A DNA stretch of 64,000 nucleotides from assembly GCF_013346665.1 (NCBI RefSeq), contig NZ_JABVBB010000032.1, positions 62,001 to 126,000 of the forward strand, read 5' to 3'. Shown piece by piece: positions 16,336-24,605 of this stretch; position 1 is the first letter of the stretch; every line of letters starts with the position of its first letter. The position numbers and the translations under genes are program-made. The notes beneath the pieces were generated by a model. The model worked only from the letters and a program-made list of their open reading frames with translations, ran no database searches and was not told where the DNA came from. This DNA is from Sulfitobacter maritimus (lineage in GTDB: Bacteria; Pseudomonadota; Alphaproteobacteria; Rhodobacterales; Rhodobacteraceae).

Positions 16336-18054
16336 CTATAATTTGGCGGTCGACAGTGAAACTGTTTGGGGCTGCTTTTGCTGAGGGGGCTGCTGAGGCT
16401 GCAAGAGCTCTTTAGTCGGAACGAACCGCTGCACGGTACCCTCCCGCAAGATCAAGGTGTAGTCGGTCGCACTGAGAATATTGGCCTTATGGGTAACCAA
16501 AACGATCGATTTGCCTTCGCTTTTGAGCTGGGCCAGACACCGCGCTAGGGCTTCTTCGCCTTCACTGTCCAGATTGGAATTGGGCTCATCCAGAACCACC
16601 AGACAAGGATTGCCGAAGAGCGCCCGCGCCAGGCCAACTCTTTGCCGCTGGCCGCCCGAAAGCCGGCCACCGCCGTTCCCGATCTGTGTGGCATAGCCAT
16701 CGCTCAAGCCAGAGATCATTTCATGCGCGCCAGCGCGTTTGGCCGCGGCGATGATGTCGTCGTCTGTTGCACCATCTGCAAAGCGAGAAATGTTTTCTGC
16801 CACGGTGCCTGCAAAGAGTTTTACGTCCTGGGGCAAGTAGCCGATGGCTTGTCCTAACTGGTTGCGGTCCCAGTGCGAAAGTTCGATCTTGTCGAGACGA
16901 ATGGCTCCGCTGATCGGCTCGCCTACGCCAACCAAATGACGTGCCAGGGTGCTTTTGCCCGAGCCACTTGGCCCGATGAGCGCAAGTGTGTGGCCGGCCG
17001 GCAAATCAAAGTTGACTGAGCGCAAAATCGTGTCGCGGGTACCAGGCACAACGGTGGTAACCCCTTCCGCCGTAAGGTGGCCCTTGGGCTTTGGCTGTTG
17101 CAGACGTTTGGGCTCATCCGGGACCGCATTAAAGAGCTTTTTCAAACGGGCATTGGATTGACGCGCAGCAACAAATTCTTTCCACTGGCCAACCGCTTGC
17201 TCAACGGGGGCCAAAGCGCGGCCCATGACAATGGAGGCCGCAATCATGACGCCGGGAGAAATTTGCCCCCCCATTGCAAGGTAAGCGCCCGTCCCGAGAA
17301 TGGCCACTTGAAGGCCCATGCGCACAAACTTGGAGCTCGACATGACAGCGCCAGCCCAGTCACTTGCCTGCGCTTGAGACACGAGCATCCCATTGCGCTT
17401 GACCTTCCAGCGCTCCGCCAAAGCATCTTGCATGCCCATGGCCCGAATGACTTCAGCGTTCTGCATTGTCGCTCCTGCGAACTCTGAGGCTTGCTGGCCT
17501 TCATTGTTGGCCGACAATAGCGCGTTCCGGGTTAGATACTCGTTGAGCAGAGCCAGGACGAAGATCACCACGGTACCGCTCAGAGCCACCCAGCCCAACC
17601 ACGGGTGGAACGCAAAGCACAAAGCGAGGAAAATGGGGGTCCAGGGGACGTCAAAAAATGCCAATACGCCCTGGCCGGTGATAAAGCTGCGCACCTTGTC
17701 TGCATCCCCCAAAGCCGAGCGCGCTCCGCCATTTGGGTTGACCAATTGCATGCGCGCCACGCGGTCAAAAAGCGGGCGCGACAGAATGCTGTCAAATTGC
17801 AGGCCGGCGCGCACGAGCATGCGCGAGCGCACAAATTCCAACATGCCGTAGGTGATGAGAAGAGCGACCGCGATCACGGTGATCACCACAAGCGTCATCT
17901 CGTTCCGGCTGGCCAACACCCGATCATAGATCTGGAGCATGTAGAGCGGCCCCACGAACATCAGCAGATTGACGAAAAAACTGAACAGGATAGTCGCGCC
18001 GAAGATCGCACGAAACTTCCTGTAGGCTTTTTGGAGCGGGTTGGGGGCACTCAT
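16336..18054 (-). CDS. Type I secretion ABC transporter (PrtD family)
   Basis: A 572-aa inner-membrane exporter that energises type I secretion. Six transmembrane helices occupy about 20-300; the nucleotide-binding domain shows Walker A GPSGSGKST (about 360), signature LSGGQRQR (about 464), and Walker B LVVLDEPNSNLD. There is no C39 peptidase or CLD domain, so it belongs to the PrtD/serralysin group that reads C-terminal signals. I choose the ATG at 18054 (MSAPNPLQKAYRKFR) because family similarity begins there; the frame is open to 18126. Its C-terminal tail is rich in glutamine (LLQPQQPPQQKQPQ). It heads the glycan operon and diverges from the 568-aa gene at 18493. Confidence 0.88.
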   Translation of the reverse strand: MSAPNPLQKAYRKFRAIFGATILFSFFVNLLMFVGPLYMLQIYDRVLASRNEMTLVVITVIAVALLITYGMLEFVRSRMLVRAGLQFDSILSRPLFDRVARMQLVNPNGGARSALGDADKVRSFITGQGVLAFFDVPWTPIFLALCFAFHPWLGWVALSGTVVIFVLALLNEYLTRNALLSANNEGQQASEFAGATMQNAEVIRAMGMQDALAERWKVKRNGMLVSQAQASDWAGAVMSSSKFVRMGLQVAILGTGAYLAMGGQISPGVMIAASIVMGRALAPVEQAVGQWKEFVAARQSNARLKKLFNAVPDEPKRLQQPKPKGHLTAEGVTTVVPGTRDTILRSVNFDLPAGHTLALIGPSGSGKSTLARHLVGVGEPISGAIRLDKIELSHWDRNQLGQAIGYLPQDVKLFAGTVAENISRFADGATDDDIIAAAKRAGAHEMISGLSDGYATQIGNGGGRLSGGQRQRVGLARALFGNPCLVVLDEPNSNLDSEGEEALARCLAQLKSEGKSIVLVTHKANILSATDYTLILREGTVQRFVPTKELLQPQQPPQQKQPQTVSLSTAKL

Positions 18055-18492
18055 TGGGGGGTAACATCTCTCACTGCCGAACGTATTTGTCCCGCTATAA
18101 AGGCTTTTTCGCGTAAGGTCACGCATCCTGTCTGCGGGTCCTATCGCGAAATCGACCTGATGTGAATTCGCTTAAAGAGGCTTGCTGTTGAAAATGCGTC
18201 AATGGGCGGGTTCAGGACAAGTCAGCCCAACAGGCCGCCAGAAAAATAAGACAGAATATTAGAAGGTTACGTAGCCTTAGTGAATTTTAGCCTGTCGCAC
18301 TCCAGCAACCTGGACACAAAGCGCACAGGTCAGGCTCGGCGAATTTTTGCACACGCAAAGCCTTTTATTCTTAGGCAAAATATCGCCCCTGTGGCATGCT
18401 TGCAGCCTTTACCGCTTCTGGCGAACTTGTGGGGATCCTAACGTCTTGGTCTTTGCGCCAAGGATGCTATGGTGGCGCAAAGGATTTGCTTG
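18055..18492. other. Divergent intergenic region, about 440 bp
   Basis: This holds the promoters for the leftward secretion/glycan operon and the rightward 568-aa gene. I see no gene, no good inverted repeat and no clear consensus promoter. The middle (18230-18400) is AT-richer than its surroundings. Confidence 0.4.
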
Positions 18493-20199
18493 ATGTCTGA
18501 TGTTATTCGCTTCCCCCACCTGATGAAGTCCCGTGCGCAATCGGTTCTTGACCTGAGCGAGACGCCGGCTGCGGCGGATGACGTCAAGATGTCCGACATC
18601 TATGGTGGGGCAGGGGACATGGCAGCACCTGCTGAGCCGGCCTGTGGGTCTGATGCCAATATCTCTTTTCTGCAGCAGTCAGATAATCTGGCGGTGCCGA
18701 CTATGGGGTGGTCCAACCAGGAACTGGCGGACCTTTATCGTACGCAGCGCATTCTGGCGCAGGCCGGCGTCACGACGGAGGTTGATCGCGGAATAACCGA
18801 TGAAGGCGACCCGTGGTTTGTCTTTCTGGACGCTCAAGGGGAAGTGCTAGTTCACTTCAGCCGGTTTGACGGGATCTATCTCGTCAGCAGCCAACTGCAA
18901 GAGGCGCCCATCAAGGGCGATAGCCTGCAAGATCTGGTTACCCAATTCTCCAACCGGGTGCGCCCCGTGGAAAGCTTCGGACGCGGCGCGCCCAATGTTG
19001 TCTCAATGGGCAAACGCCACCGGGATGTGATCTTCATTCATCCCGCGGCCGCTCTCGCAGCTTTGGTGTGGTCGGTCTATCTGATGTCAGACGAACTGGT
19101 CGCCGCCACCCCGATGATCATCGCCGATGACGCGGAAGGACCAAGCGGCCTCGAGGATGGAAAAGCCATGATGCATGCGCCTGAAACATCACGGGAGGCC
19201 CTTGAGAGTCCGGAAGGTGAGGCGCAAAAGGCCCCGGCCGCCGTTTCTGCTCTGGAGTTTGGCAAGCAAGGCATGGCCGCTTCCGCCAACCGGGATGGCT
19301 TGATGGTGGGCCTTTCGGGGCAAAGTGCAAAAGCTGTGGGGGTCAGCCTCAGCTTTGTCGCTCTTGCCGCAGGTCTCCCGCTTCCTGCAAGCAATGCGGC
19401 CGAGATTGTCGACGACACGTCCGGCCCCTCGGAGCTGAACCTCGAGAAGCTCTCTGCAGCAGTTGCTGAAGTCAAAGCGAAAGAGAAAGCCCTTCTGCTG
19501 GCCTCGGACACGCCCGATCCAGAAGCGCGCACCATAGAAGCCGCCACTGCGACCGACGAAACCAAACTGGCCGGCGCGCTCAACATCACCCTCGACACGG
19601 AAGCCCCTGCAGTTGTTCAGTTGCCAGGACCCGCGCCTGTCACGGATACTCACGAACTGTCGATGCAGACACTCGCGCTGCCGTCAAACACGGGACCCCG
19701 CGAGGAAGCTTCCGCTCCGGCAGACGAAACGGCTGAACCCTCTGCTGAAGACACGCAAACCGCATCGGCCAGCAGTTCGGCGACGGTCGCGAAAGAAAAC
19801 AGTTTTCTTCAAAATTTTGATGCTGCTTTCAAAAGCTTTGAGATCACCAACCTCGACAGGCTCGCCCAGGATGATCTTTTCAAGCTGCTCAATACCGAAA
19901 TCGCGTCAGAAATTCCCGATACCTTGGAAGCCCCAGGTCCTACCACTCTTGAAGAGGCGCTTCGTTTTGAAGCGTTTGACCAAGAGGCGCGTGTTTATCT
20001 GGACTTTCTGCTGCAGACCTATAGCAATGTGAAGGTTGTGAACCTGCCCACGGAAATCATCTTTATTCATATGGATGCCTTCAATGATTCCAGCGGCTCG
20101 GCTGAAATCTACGCAAAAAGCTGGTCATTCGAAGACGGCGGCACGATTTCCACCATCGGGCTGAAGAGCGATCTGATCGAGTTCGACCTGATCGCTTAA
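18493..20199 (+). CDS. Unknown 568-aa protein beside the type I secretion operon
   Basis: Not recognised as a named family. Residues 70-165 look like a folded domain (MGWSNQELADLYRTQRILAQAGV, then GDPWFVFLDAQGEVLVHFSRFDGIYLV). A hydrophobic stretch (about 178-197, VIFIHPAAALAALVWSVYLM) could span the membrane, and another lies near 277-300. A long Ala/Glu-rich linker (200-440) leads to a C-terminal domain with ITNLDRLAQDDLFKLLNTEI and ends GLKSDLIEFDLIA. ATG 18493 is used because AAAGGA precedes it; the frame opens at 18469. Its place opposite a type I secretion operon suggests an accessory or regulatory membrane partner of export or glycan synthesis. No RTX repeats were seen. Confidence 0.6.
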   Translation: MSDVIRFPHLMKSRAQSVLDLSETPAAADDVKMSDIYGGAGDMAAPAEPACGSDANISFLQQSDNLAVPTMGWSNQELADLYRTQRILAQAGVTTEVDRGITDEGDPWFVFLDAQGEVLVHFSRFDGIYLVSSQLQEAPIKGDSLQDLVTQFSNRVRPVESFGRGAPNVVSMGKRHRDVIFIHPAAALAALVWSVYLMSDELVAATPMIIADDAEGPSGLEDGKAMMHAPETSREALESPEGEAQKAPAAVSALEFGKQGMAASANRDGLMVGLSGQSAKAVGVSLSFVALAAGLPLPASNAAEIVDDTSGPSELNLEKLSAAVAEVKAKEKALLLASDTPDPEARTIEAATATDETKLAGALNITLDTEAPAVVQLPGPAPVTDTHELSMQTLALPSNTGPREEASAPADETAEPSAEDTQTASASSSATVAKENSFLQNFDAAFKSFEITNLDRLAQDDLFKLLNTEIASEIPDTLEAPGPTTLEEALRFEAFDQEARVYLDFLLQTYSNVKVVNLPTEIIFIHMDAFNDSSGSAEIYAKSWSFEDGGTISTIGLKSDLIEFDLIA

Positions 20200-20460
20200 A
20201 TTCGGCGAAAGTTCCTTTGCGGGGCCGCTGTCTTTAAAATCGAGCCGTCTTTGAACGTCGCGCCATCATCGGCTTTTCCTCCTATGCTCACGCACAGTCG
20301 GTTCGCGTAAAAGACACAGTGCTGCAGGCTTCGCGAGCGGCATTCCTTCTTCATATCGCTGATCGAAGCGTATCTTCAAAAGTATCCGCCCGGCGCAGGC
20401 GCTGTGTTTGATACCGATATAGCGTTGAGAGGGTGTCCATCATTGATAGTGGACATCATG
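20200..20460. other. Intergenic, convergent
   Basis: Between the ends of the 568-aa gene and the XRE gene. A weak inverted repeat (GTCCA near 20436, TGGAC near 20450) is the only structure I see; no gene. Confidence 0.3.
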
Positions 20461-20943
20461 TCATTTTTGGCGGCGCATTCGTTTTTTGATTTGTCGTTTC
20501 TCCCAACCGTCCCCGAAGAGGTTAAAGGTTTCGAAGATACTGAGGCCATGGGAGAGCAAGCCAATGCCCCAGCCGAACGCGGCCCAAAGCACCCAAAAAT
20601 ATCCTCGGGTAAAGAACAGGTTTATGATCGTCAGGCCGGTGATCACTACGGCAAAGACAAGCAGATGTATGTAGAATGCCTTGATGTCACGGACATACTC
20701 CATGGCTTCTTTCTCTTCGGCTGAGAGTCTGGGCAATTCGGGATGTTCTTCGGGGGGCATTTGCTGTTCCTTCCGTAGATTCTCAAAATCGGTTTCGAGA
20801 ACAGAGGCGATGCATTTCAACGTTTCTGGGCTGGCAGTGGCGCCGCGCTCAATCCGCTGCAACGTGCGCGTGCTGATGCCGGCCATATGCGCGAGCTGTT
20901 CTTGCGACAGCCCTTTTTCCAGACGTAATTTTCTGACAATCAC
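20461..20943 (-). CDS. XRE regulator with C-terminal 2TM domain
   Basis: A 160-aa protein combining an N-terminal XRE helix-turn-helix (IVRKLRLEKGLSQEQLAHMAGISTRTLQRIERG, about 2-35; described here in parts: KGLSQEQLAHMAG and STRTLQRIERG) with a 2TM domain (about 95-145: FYIHLLVFAVVITGLTI and FWVLWAAFGWGIGLLSHGLS). Such proteins are membrane-tethered regulators; the 2TM half matches the family seen with histidine-rich GWEKRQIKKRM endings. The target genes are unknown. It is a single gene bordered by the IS66/IS110 debris to its right. The ATG at 20943 has no strong ribosome site. Confidence 0.75.
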   Translation of the reverse strand: MIVRKLRLEKGLSQEQLAHMAGISTRTLQRIERGATASPETLKCIASVLETDFENLRKEQQMPPEEHPELPRLSAEEKEAMEYVRDIKAFYIHLLVFAVVITGLTIINLFFTRGYFWVLWAAFGWGIGLLSHGLSIFETFNLFGDGWEKRQIKKRMRRQK

Positions 20944-21044
20944 AGGCGCTCACCTTCCATTCTGGTGCTCAATCTGAGGCCCTGGCGAGAAGGAGACCAC
21001 GACATGAACACGACAATGTAGCGACATTCATGCGCCAACGGATC

Positions 21045-21160
21045 GGTTGGAATGCTCACGATGCCGCCTTCCAGACCCACGGCATGAGTTCATCGATACG
21101 ATGATCTTGTGATCAGGTAAACGTCGGAGGACCCATGTGAGCCCTGCCTCGGGATTGACA
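21045..21160 (-). pseudogene. IS66 TnpC C-terminal remnant, copy 1
   Basis: The minus strand encodes HRIDELMPWVWKAAS and, one frame away, RLPDHKI, which together match the conserved C-terminus of IS66-family TnpC (DHKI-x-RIDELMPW). A one-base shift separates the two pieces, and nothing of the upstream catalytic region remains. It is a relic only. Confidence 0.55.
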
Positions 21161-21393
21161 TCGATACATGGAACTGGAAGCAAAGTCTGATCGCCAAAGC
21201 CGCATAACCGCGGTCTACGCCGGATGCTTACTTCGTTAGCTGCACATTGTCCGAATGACCGTTTGTGCAAGATCCTATAACCTGGCGTCAGATCGGAGAC
21301 CAACAGCATCGGCAAGTTATGGTCACGCCATCCGCCAATTCTTGCCTTATTTTAGTTCAACAATGGCTTTACAAGATCAGCACTGGAGCCAAA

Positions 21394-21483
21394 ATGAAAC
21401 GCCACTGGAAAGCCGACCTCACTCTCATGGTCGGATACAGCCTTGTCGCTGTAGTACTCATATCCCTTACCTTCTACACTTGA
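21394..21483 (+). CDS. Possible 29-aa single-helix membrane peptide
   Basis: A short frame below usual gene-calling limits: MKRHWKADL followed by a hydrophobic run (TLMVGYSLVAVVLISLTFY). GGAG sits five bases before the ATG. The basic start and single helix give an N-in membrane peptide. It lies inside IS debris with no partner gene, so it may be chance; conservation would decide. Confidence 0.3.
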   Translation: MKRHWKADLTLMVGYSLVAVVLISLTFYT

Positions 21484-21610
21484 TGTATAGGGTGGAATGA
21501 TCCTTTCCCCCATCGACCGAAATCTTCCCGCGTACAGGTAGTGGCTTGTTCGCGGGACCACCAAGTAGCCGATAAGGTATACTTCGTAGTCTCGCCATTG
21601 GTACCGCAGT

Positions 21611-21830
21611 TTACGCGGCTTGACTGTCGGTTCCTTGTGGCAACGCTTTCCTGTTCCACGGCAGCAGCTCATCCAACTTGTCGATCTTGTGGTTGTGGAT
21701 GCGGTCGAGCCAAAGTTTCCGCACCTGCTTCGGCCTCTGCAAAGAGCCAGTTCTTTCGCCTAATATTGATTGATCGCAGAGCTCTCTCCACTGGATTGTT
21801 GTCGATGGCCACGCGACCGTCGTGTGTGGA
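21611..21830 (-). pseudogene. IS66 TnpC C-terminal remnant, copy 2
   Basis: Minus-strand pieces DGRVAIDNNPVERALRSI, RRKNWLFAEAEAGAE and, after a frameshift, LDRIHNHKIDKLDELLPW match the C-terminal third of IS66-family TnpC (DGRxxIDNNxVERAxRP ... KNxLFAGSxxGAE ... IDELLPW). The N-terminal part and the TnpA/TnpB genes are missing. Different residues from copy 1 show it comes from a second IS66 relative. Confidence 0.75.
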
Positions 21831-21934
21831 CGCCCCCATGAATGCAAGCACTTTTCTTGACACGATCGGGCATGTGATCAGGTGCAGTCGTGTGTCCGGC
21901 CTCAAAGTTGCGGCCTTTCAAACGCCGCGAGCCC

Positions 21935-22276
21935 TTATGAAGATATGCAGGTCGGGTCCAGTTCGGATACCCGTGCTCGGTGGCACATCGTCCGGAATAA
22001 TGGGTCTCCCAACCTGGTCTCATGACCGTTTGCCCTCACGTAGGCAGGTGGGATCAGCCGGATTTCGTGGCCAAGATCGCCTATTGCCCGGCCCCAGTGA
22101 TGGGCACTTGCGCAAGCTTCCATGGCTACCACGCAAGGCTGGTGATGACTCAGGAATGTCAACAGCTGCGCACGCGATAGCTTGCGCCGGAATACAACGG
22201 AGCCGTCCGCCCTGGCGCCATGGGCCTGAAATACGTTCTTGGCCAAATCCAGGCCGATGATGCTAACCTCGTTCAA
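21935..22276 (-). pseudogene. IS110-family transposase, truncated N-terminus
   Basis: The frame encodes the first ~85 residues of an IS110/IS1111 DEDD transposase: IIGLDLAKNVFQAHGA with the first aspartate, then VVAMEACASAHHWGRAI with the glutamate, and GHEIRLIPPAYVRAN. The expected next motif (VKPFVKxxKND) is absent and the frame runs into unrelated residues. Only about a quarter of the gene remains. The inverted repeat around 22339-22354 (GGGGGGCGTCCACCCC) is probably the subterminal end of the element. Confidence 0.8.
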
Positions 22277-22459
22277 GGACGCTCTCCTCGTAGAAGTGTT
22301 TCAACACCCGCTACCTTGGCACATTTCGATGCCGCCGGGGGGCGTCCACCCCATCGGATACCTTCAAAACGTTCGGCAAGAGGCTTGATAAAGACGAGAA
22401 CCACTTGTTTTGCGCGCATCAACGTCACATTCCGGCCAATTTATAATTTTGCCCAAAAC

Positions 22460-22474
22460 TTTACCTAGGGTAAA
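22460..22474. promoter_or_regulatory. Palindrome upstream of the LuxR gene
   Basis: TTTACC-TAG-GGTAAA has 6-bp arms, 107 bp before the regulator ATG. It contains TAGGGTAAAC (22466-22475), nearly the same 10-mer as in the palindromes before gene B (29881-29890). This could be an autoregulatory site. The rest of 22277-22580 is AT-rich intergenic DNA and IS110 end sequence. Confidence 0.4.
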
Positions 22475-22580
22475 CTGGTGAAGCTGCTTTTTACTTGGAA
22501 ACCGTGCTGCCGGAATCGCCTTTTAGCGCTTGATTATGTTACTTTTTTACCGGTTTCGGCGGAATCAGGAGATTCGAACC

Positions 22581-23228
22581 ATGAAACCTACAGTTGTTGT
22601 CATTGACCGCCGGTGCATTTTTTCCGAGTGTCTTTGTGAATTCTTAACGTCAAGTCTGCCCGAAGTTAGAGTTTTATCCGTTAACAATGCAAGCCAAGCT
22701 GCTGAGATTGCTTTTCTTCCCGTCACTTGCGCACTTGTGTCCGAAGCCAGTGACATTCCGGCCATGCGACAGACGTTTCCCAACGCGGCGTTTTTGCTGC
22801 TGTGCGATGGCAGAGGGGACCAAACGCCTGATCCAAAAATGCCTAAGATCATGCTCGACATGCCGCGCCCCGTTTTTGCCGAGATGGTCCGCAGTGCAGC
22901 TCGCCAGGGCTGCGTCAATGCCTTGGATCCTGTCTTGTCCGCCACGGATCACGCAGTGGCCTTGAACGCTGTAGAAGATGCTGGCGAGCCTGCAAAGACA
23001 GCCGCTTGCGCAGCCGGGCTTTCGGATCGAGAGACCGAAGTCTTGGCCGCTCTCAAGCGTGGCCTGTCCAACAAGGTTATCGCCTATGAGATGGAGTTGA
23101 GCGAGAACACCATCAAGATCCATGTCCGAAACGTCATGCGAAAGCTTGGGGTCACCAACCGGACCATGGCGGCACTTTATGAAACAATGGATATCACCGA
23201 AGCGATGACTTCCGAACCAAGGCATTGA
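22581..23228 (+). CDS. LuxR-type regulator with degenerate receiver
   Basis: A 215-aa regulator. Residues 1-125 resemble a receiver domain (TVVVIDRRCIFSECLCEFL) but the phosphoacceptor region reads CALVSEAS, with serine where aspartate is expected, and the acidic pair is reduced to one D. Phosphorylation is therefore unlikely. The C-terminal LuxR/GerE helix-turn-helix is intact (about 140-200): LSDRETEVLAALKRGLSNKVIAYE and ENTIKIHVRNVMRKLGV. ATG 22581 is preferred over 22530 because CAGGAG lies ten bases before it. It diverges from nothing and faces the second type I secretion set, ending 40 bp from its last gene, so control of that set is plausible. Confidence 0.82.
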   Translation: MKPTVVVIDRRCIFSECLCEFLTSSLPEVRVLSVNNASQAAEIAFLPVTCALVSEASDIPAMRQTFPNAAFLLLCDGRGDQTPDPKMPKIMLDMPRPVFAEMVRSAARQGCVNALDPVLSATDHAVALNAVEDAGEPAKTAACAAGLSDRETEVLAALKRGLSNKVIAYEMELSENTIKIHVRNVMRKLGVTNRTMAALYETMDITEAMTSEPRH

Positions 23229-23267
23229 CCGACGCGAGATCAGGTCTCTGACAGTCTCGCACGCGCC

Positions 23268-24605
23268 TCAATCCTCGCGGAACGCGCGAGACATACTGTC
23301 TCTTAGAGGCTGTGTAAGATAATTGAGGAATGTGCGGTCAGCGGTGCGGATCTGGATTTCAGCCGGCATGCCAGGACGTGGTGTGAAATCGCGTGCCCGC
23401 AGCTCTTCGCCCGCGTGGAGTGCCACACGCACCAAATAGACATCGCCAAACTCACCTTGTCGAAGGCTATCCCCAGGCAGGGCGTCTGCCGAGACATAGT
23501 CTACGTACCCTGACAGGACCGGCGTAACGCGCTGATTTAAGCCCGTTAAACGAATGCTTGCTTCCTGTCCCGGGCGCACGACGTCGATATCTTTGGGCTG
23601 CACAATCGTCTCGATCACCAGTTCTTCTCGCAGGGGCACGATTTCGGCGACGACCTGCCCCGCTCTAATGACTCCGCCTGGGGTGTATCTGTTCATTGTG
23701 ACCACGATCCCCTCTACAGGTGAGACGATATTAAGCCGGTCCAAAACATCCCGGGCCTGGCGCATCTGTTCATCAATATCGTCGATCTGACTGCGCACCT
23801 CCTGCAGGCTTTCGAGCCCGAACCGCACTACGTCGGTTCTGACGCTTTCGGCCGCGGCATCGAGGCCCGCCATCCGTTCGGTTGTTTCTGCGGCTTCGGC
23901 TTTAATCCGCGCTATCCGAGAAATATGCGCCGATTGCGCGCGCTCCACCGCAAGCACCGAGGACCGTGGGGTCAGGCCGCGCTCAAATAACGTGCGCTTG
24001 GCTGCCACCTCTTCGGTGAACAAGCCAGCCTGAAGTTGCAGCGCGTTCAGTTCTTCTTTCATCCCACCCAGGCGCCATTCAAGCGATGTGCGGTCGTGAG
24101 AGATCGCAGTCAGGTCTGCATTTACCGTCTCGCGGCGTGCGTCGAATACCTCCTGCTGTTCGGCCAGCGCTGCGCGGATCTCGGCCTCATTGGAGGCTGC
24201 GAGGATCTGGTCTGGGTAATCGAGCGTTTCGCGCCCCTCAACCTCGGCCATCAGCCGCGCCTCCATCGCCCCCAGACGCAGTCGCGACAGTCTCAAGCGC
24301 GCGAGATCGGCCTCTGCAGCCGTTGCACTCAGGGTGAATAGGGTCTCTCCCTCGGTAACAACATCCCCTTCTGCAACATGGATCTTTTCGATAATTCCGC
24401 CCTCGAAGTGCTGCACGGTTTTGTTTTGGCCTGTCGTAACGAAGACCCCACCGGAAACCACCGCTCCGGCGATTGGCGCTGTTGCAGACCACCAGCCGAA
24501 ACTCAGAAGTCCGGCGAGCATGACGGCATAGCCAAAGAGCGTTGCCCCTCGGGCGGTGCGGGGTACGTCAGAATAGATGGCGTCCAGATCGGGTACTGCG
24601 GTCAT
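23268..24605 (-). CDS. Second type I secretion adaptor (HlyD family)
   Basis: A 445-aa membrane-fusion protein. One transmembrane helix (about 23-48, GYAVMLAGLLSFGWW), the lipoyl motif KTVQHFEGGIIEKIHVAEGDVV, an alpha-helical hairpin to about 290, the second lipoyl half (NIVSPVEGIVVTMNRYTPGGVI) and the C-terminal barrel ending RTFLNYLTQPLRDSM. It overlaps the upstream ABC gene by four bases and is the last gene of the A-ABC-HlyD series. It is clearly related to, but diverged from, the adaptor at 14904, so the two systems are paralogous rather than a recent copy. Confidence 0.88.
   Translation of the reverse strand: MTAVPDLDAIYSDVPRTARGATLFGYAVMLAGLLSFGWWSATAPIAGAVVSGGVFVTTGQNKTVQHFEGGIIEKIHVAEGDVVTEGETLFTLSATAAEADLARLRLSRLRLGAMEARLMAEVEGRETLDYPDQILAASNEAEIRAALAEQQEVFDARRETVNADLTAISHDRTSLEWRLGGMKEELNALQLQAGLFTEEVAAKRTLFERGLTPRSSVLAVERAQSAHISRIARIKAEAAETTERMAGLDAAAESVRTDVVRFGLESLQEVRSQIDDIDEQMRQARDVLDRLNIVSPVEGIVVTMNRYTPGGVIRAGQVVAEIVPLREELVIETIVQPKDIDVVRPGQEASIRLTGLNQRVTPVLSGYVDYVSADALPGDSLRQGEFGDVYLVRVALHAGEELRARDFTPRPGMPAEIQIRTADRTFLNYLTQPLRDSMSRAFRED

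Noticed and set aside
21352-21672. A 106-codon minus-strand frame in the IS66/IS110 debris
   Set aside because: No similarity to any transposase end and biased towards charged residues; likely chance.
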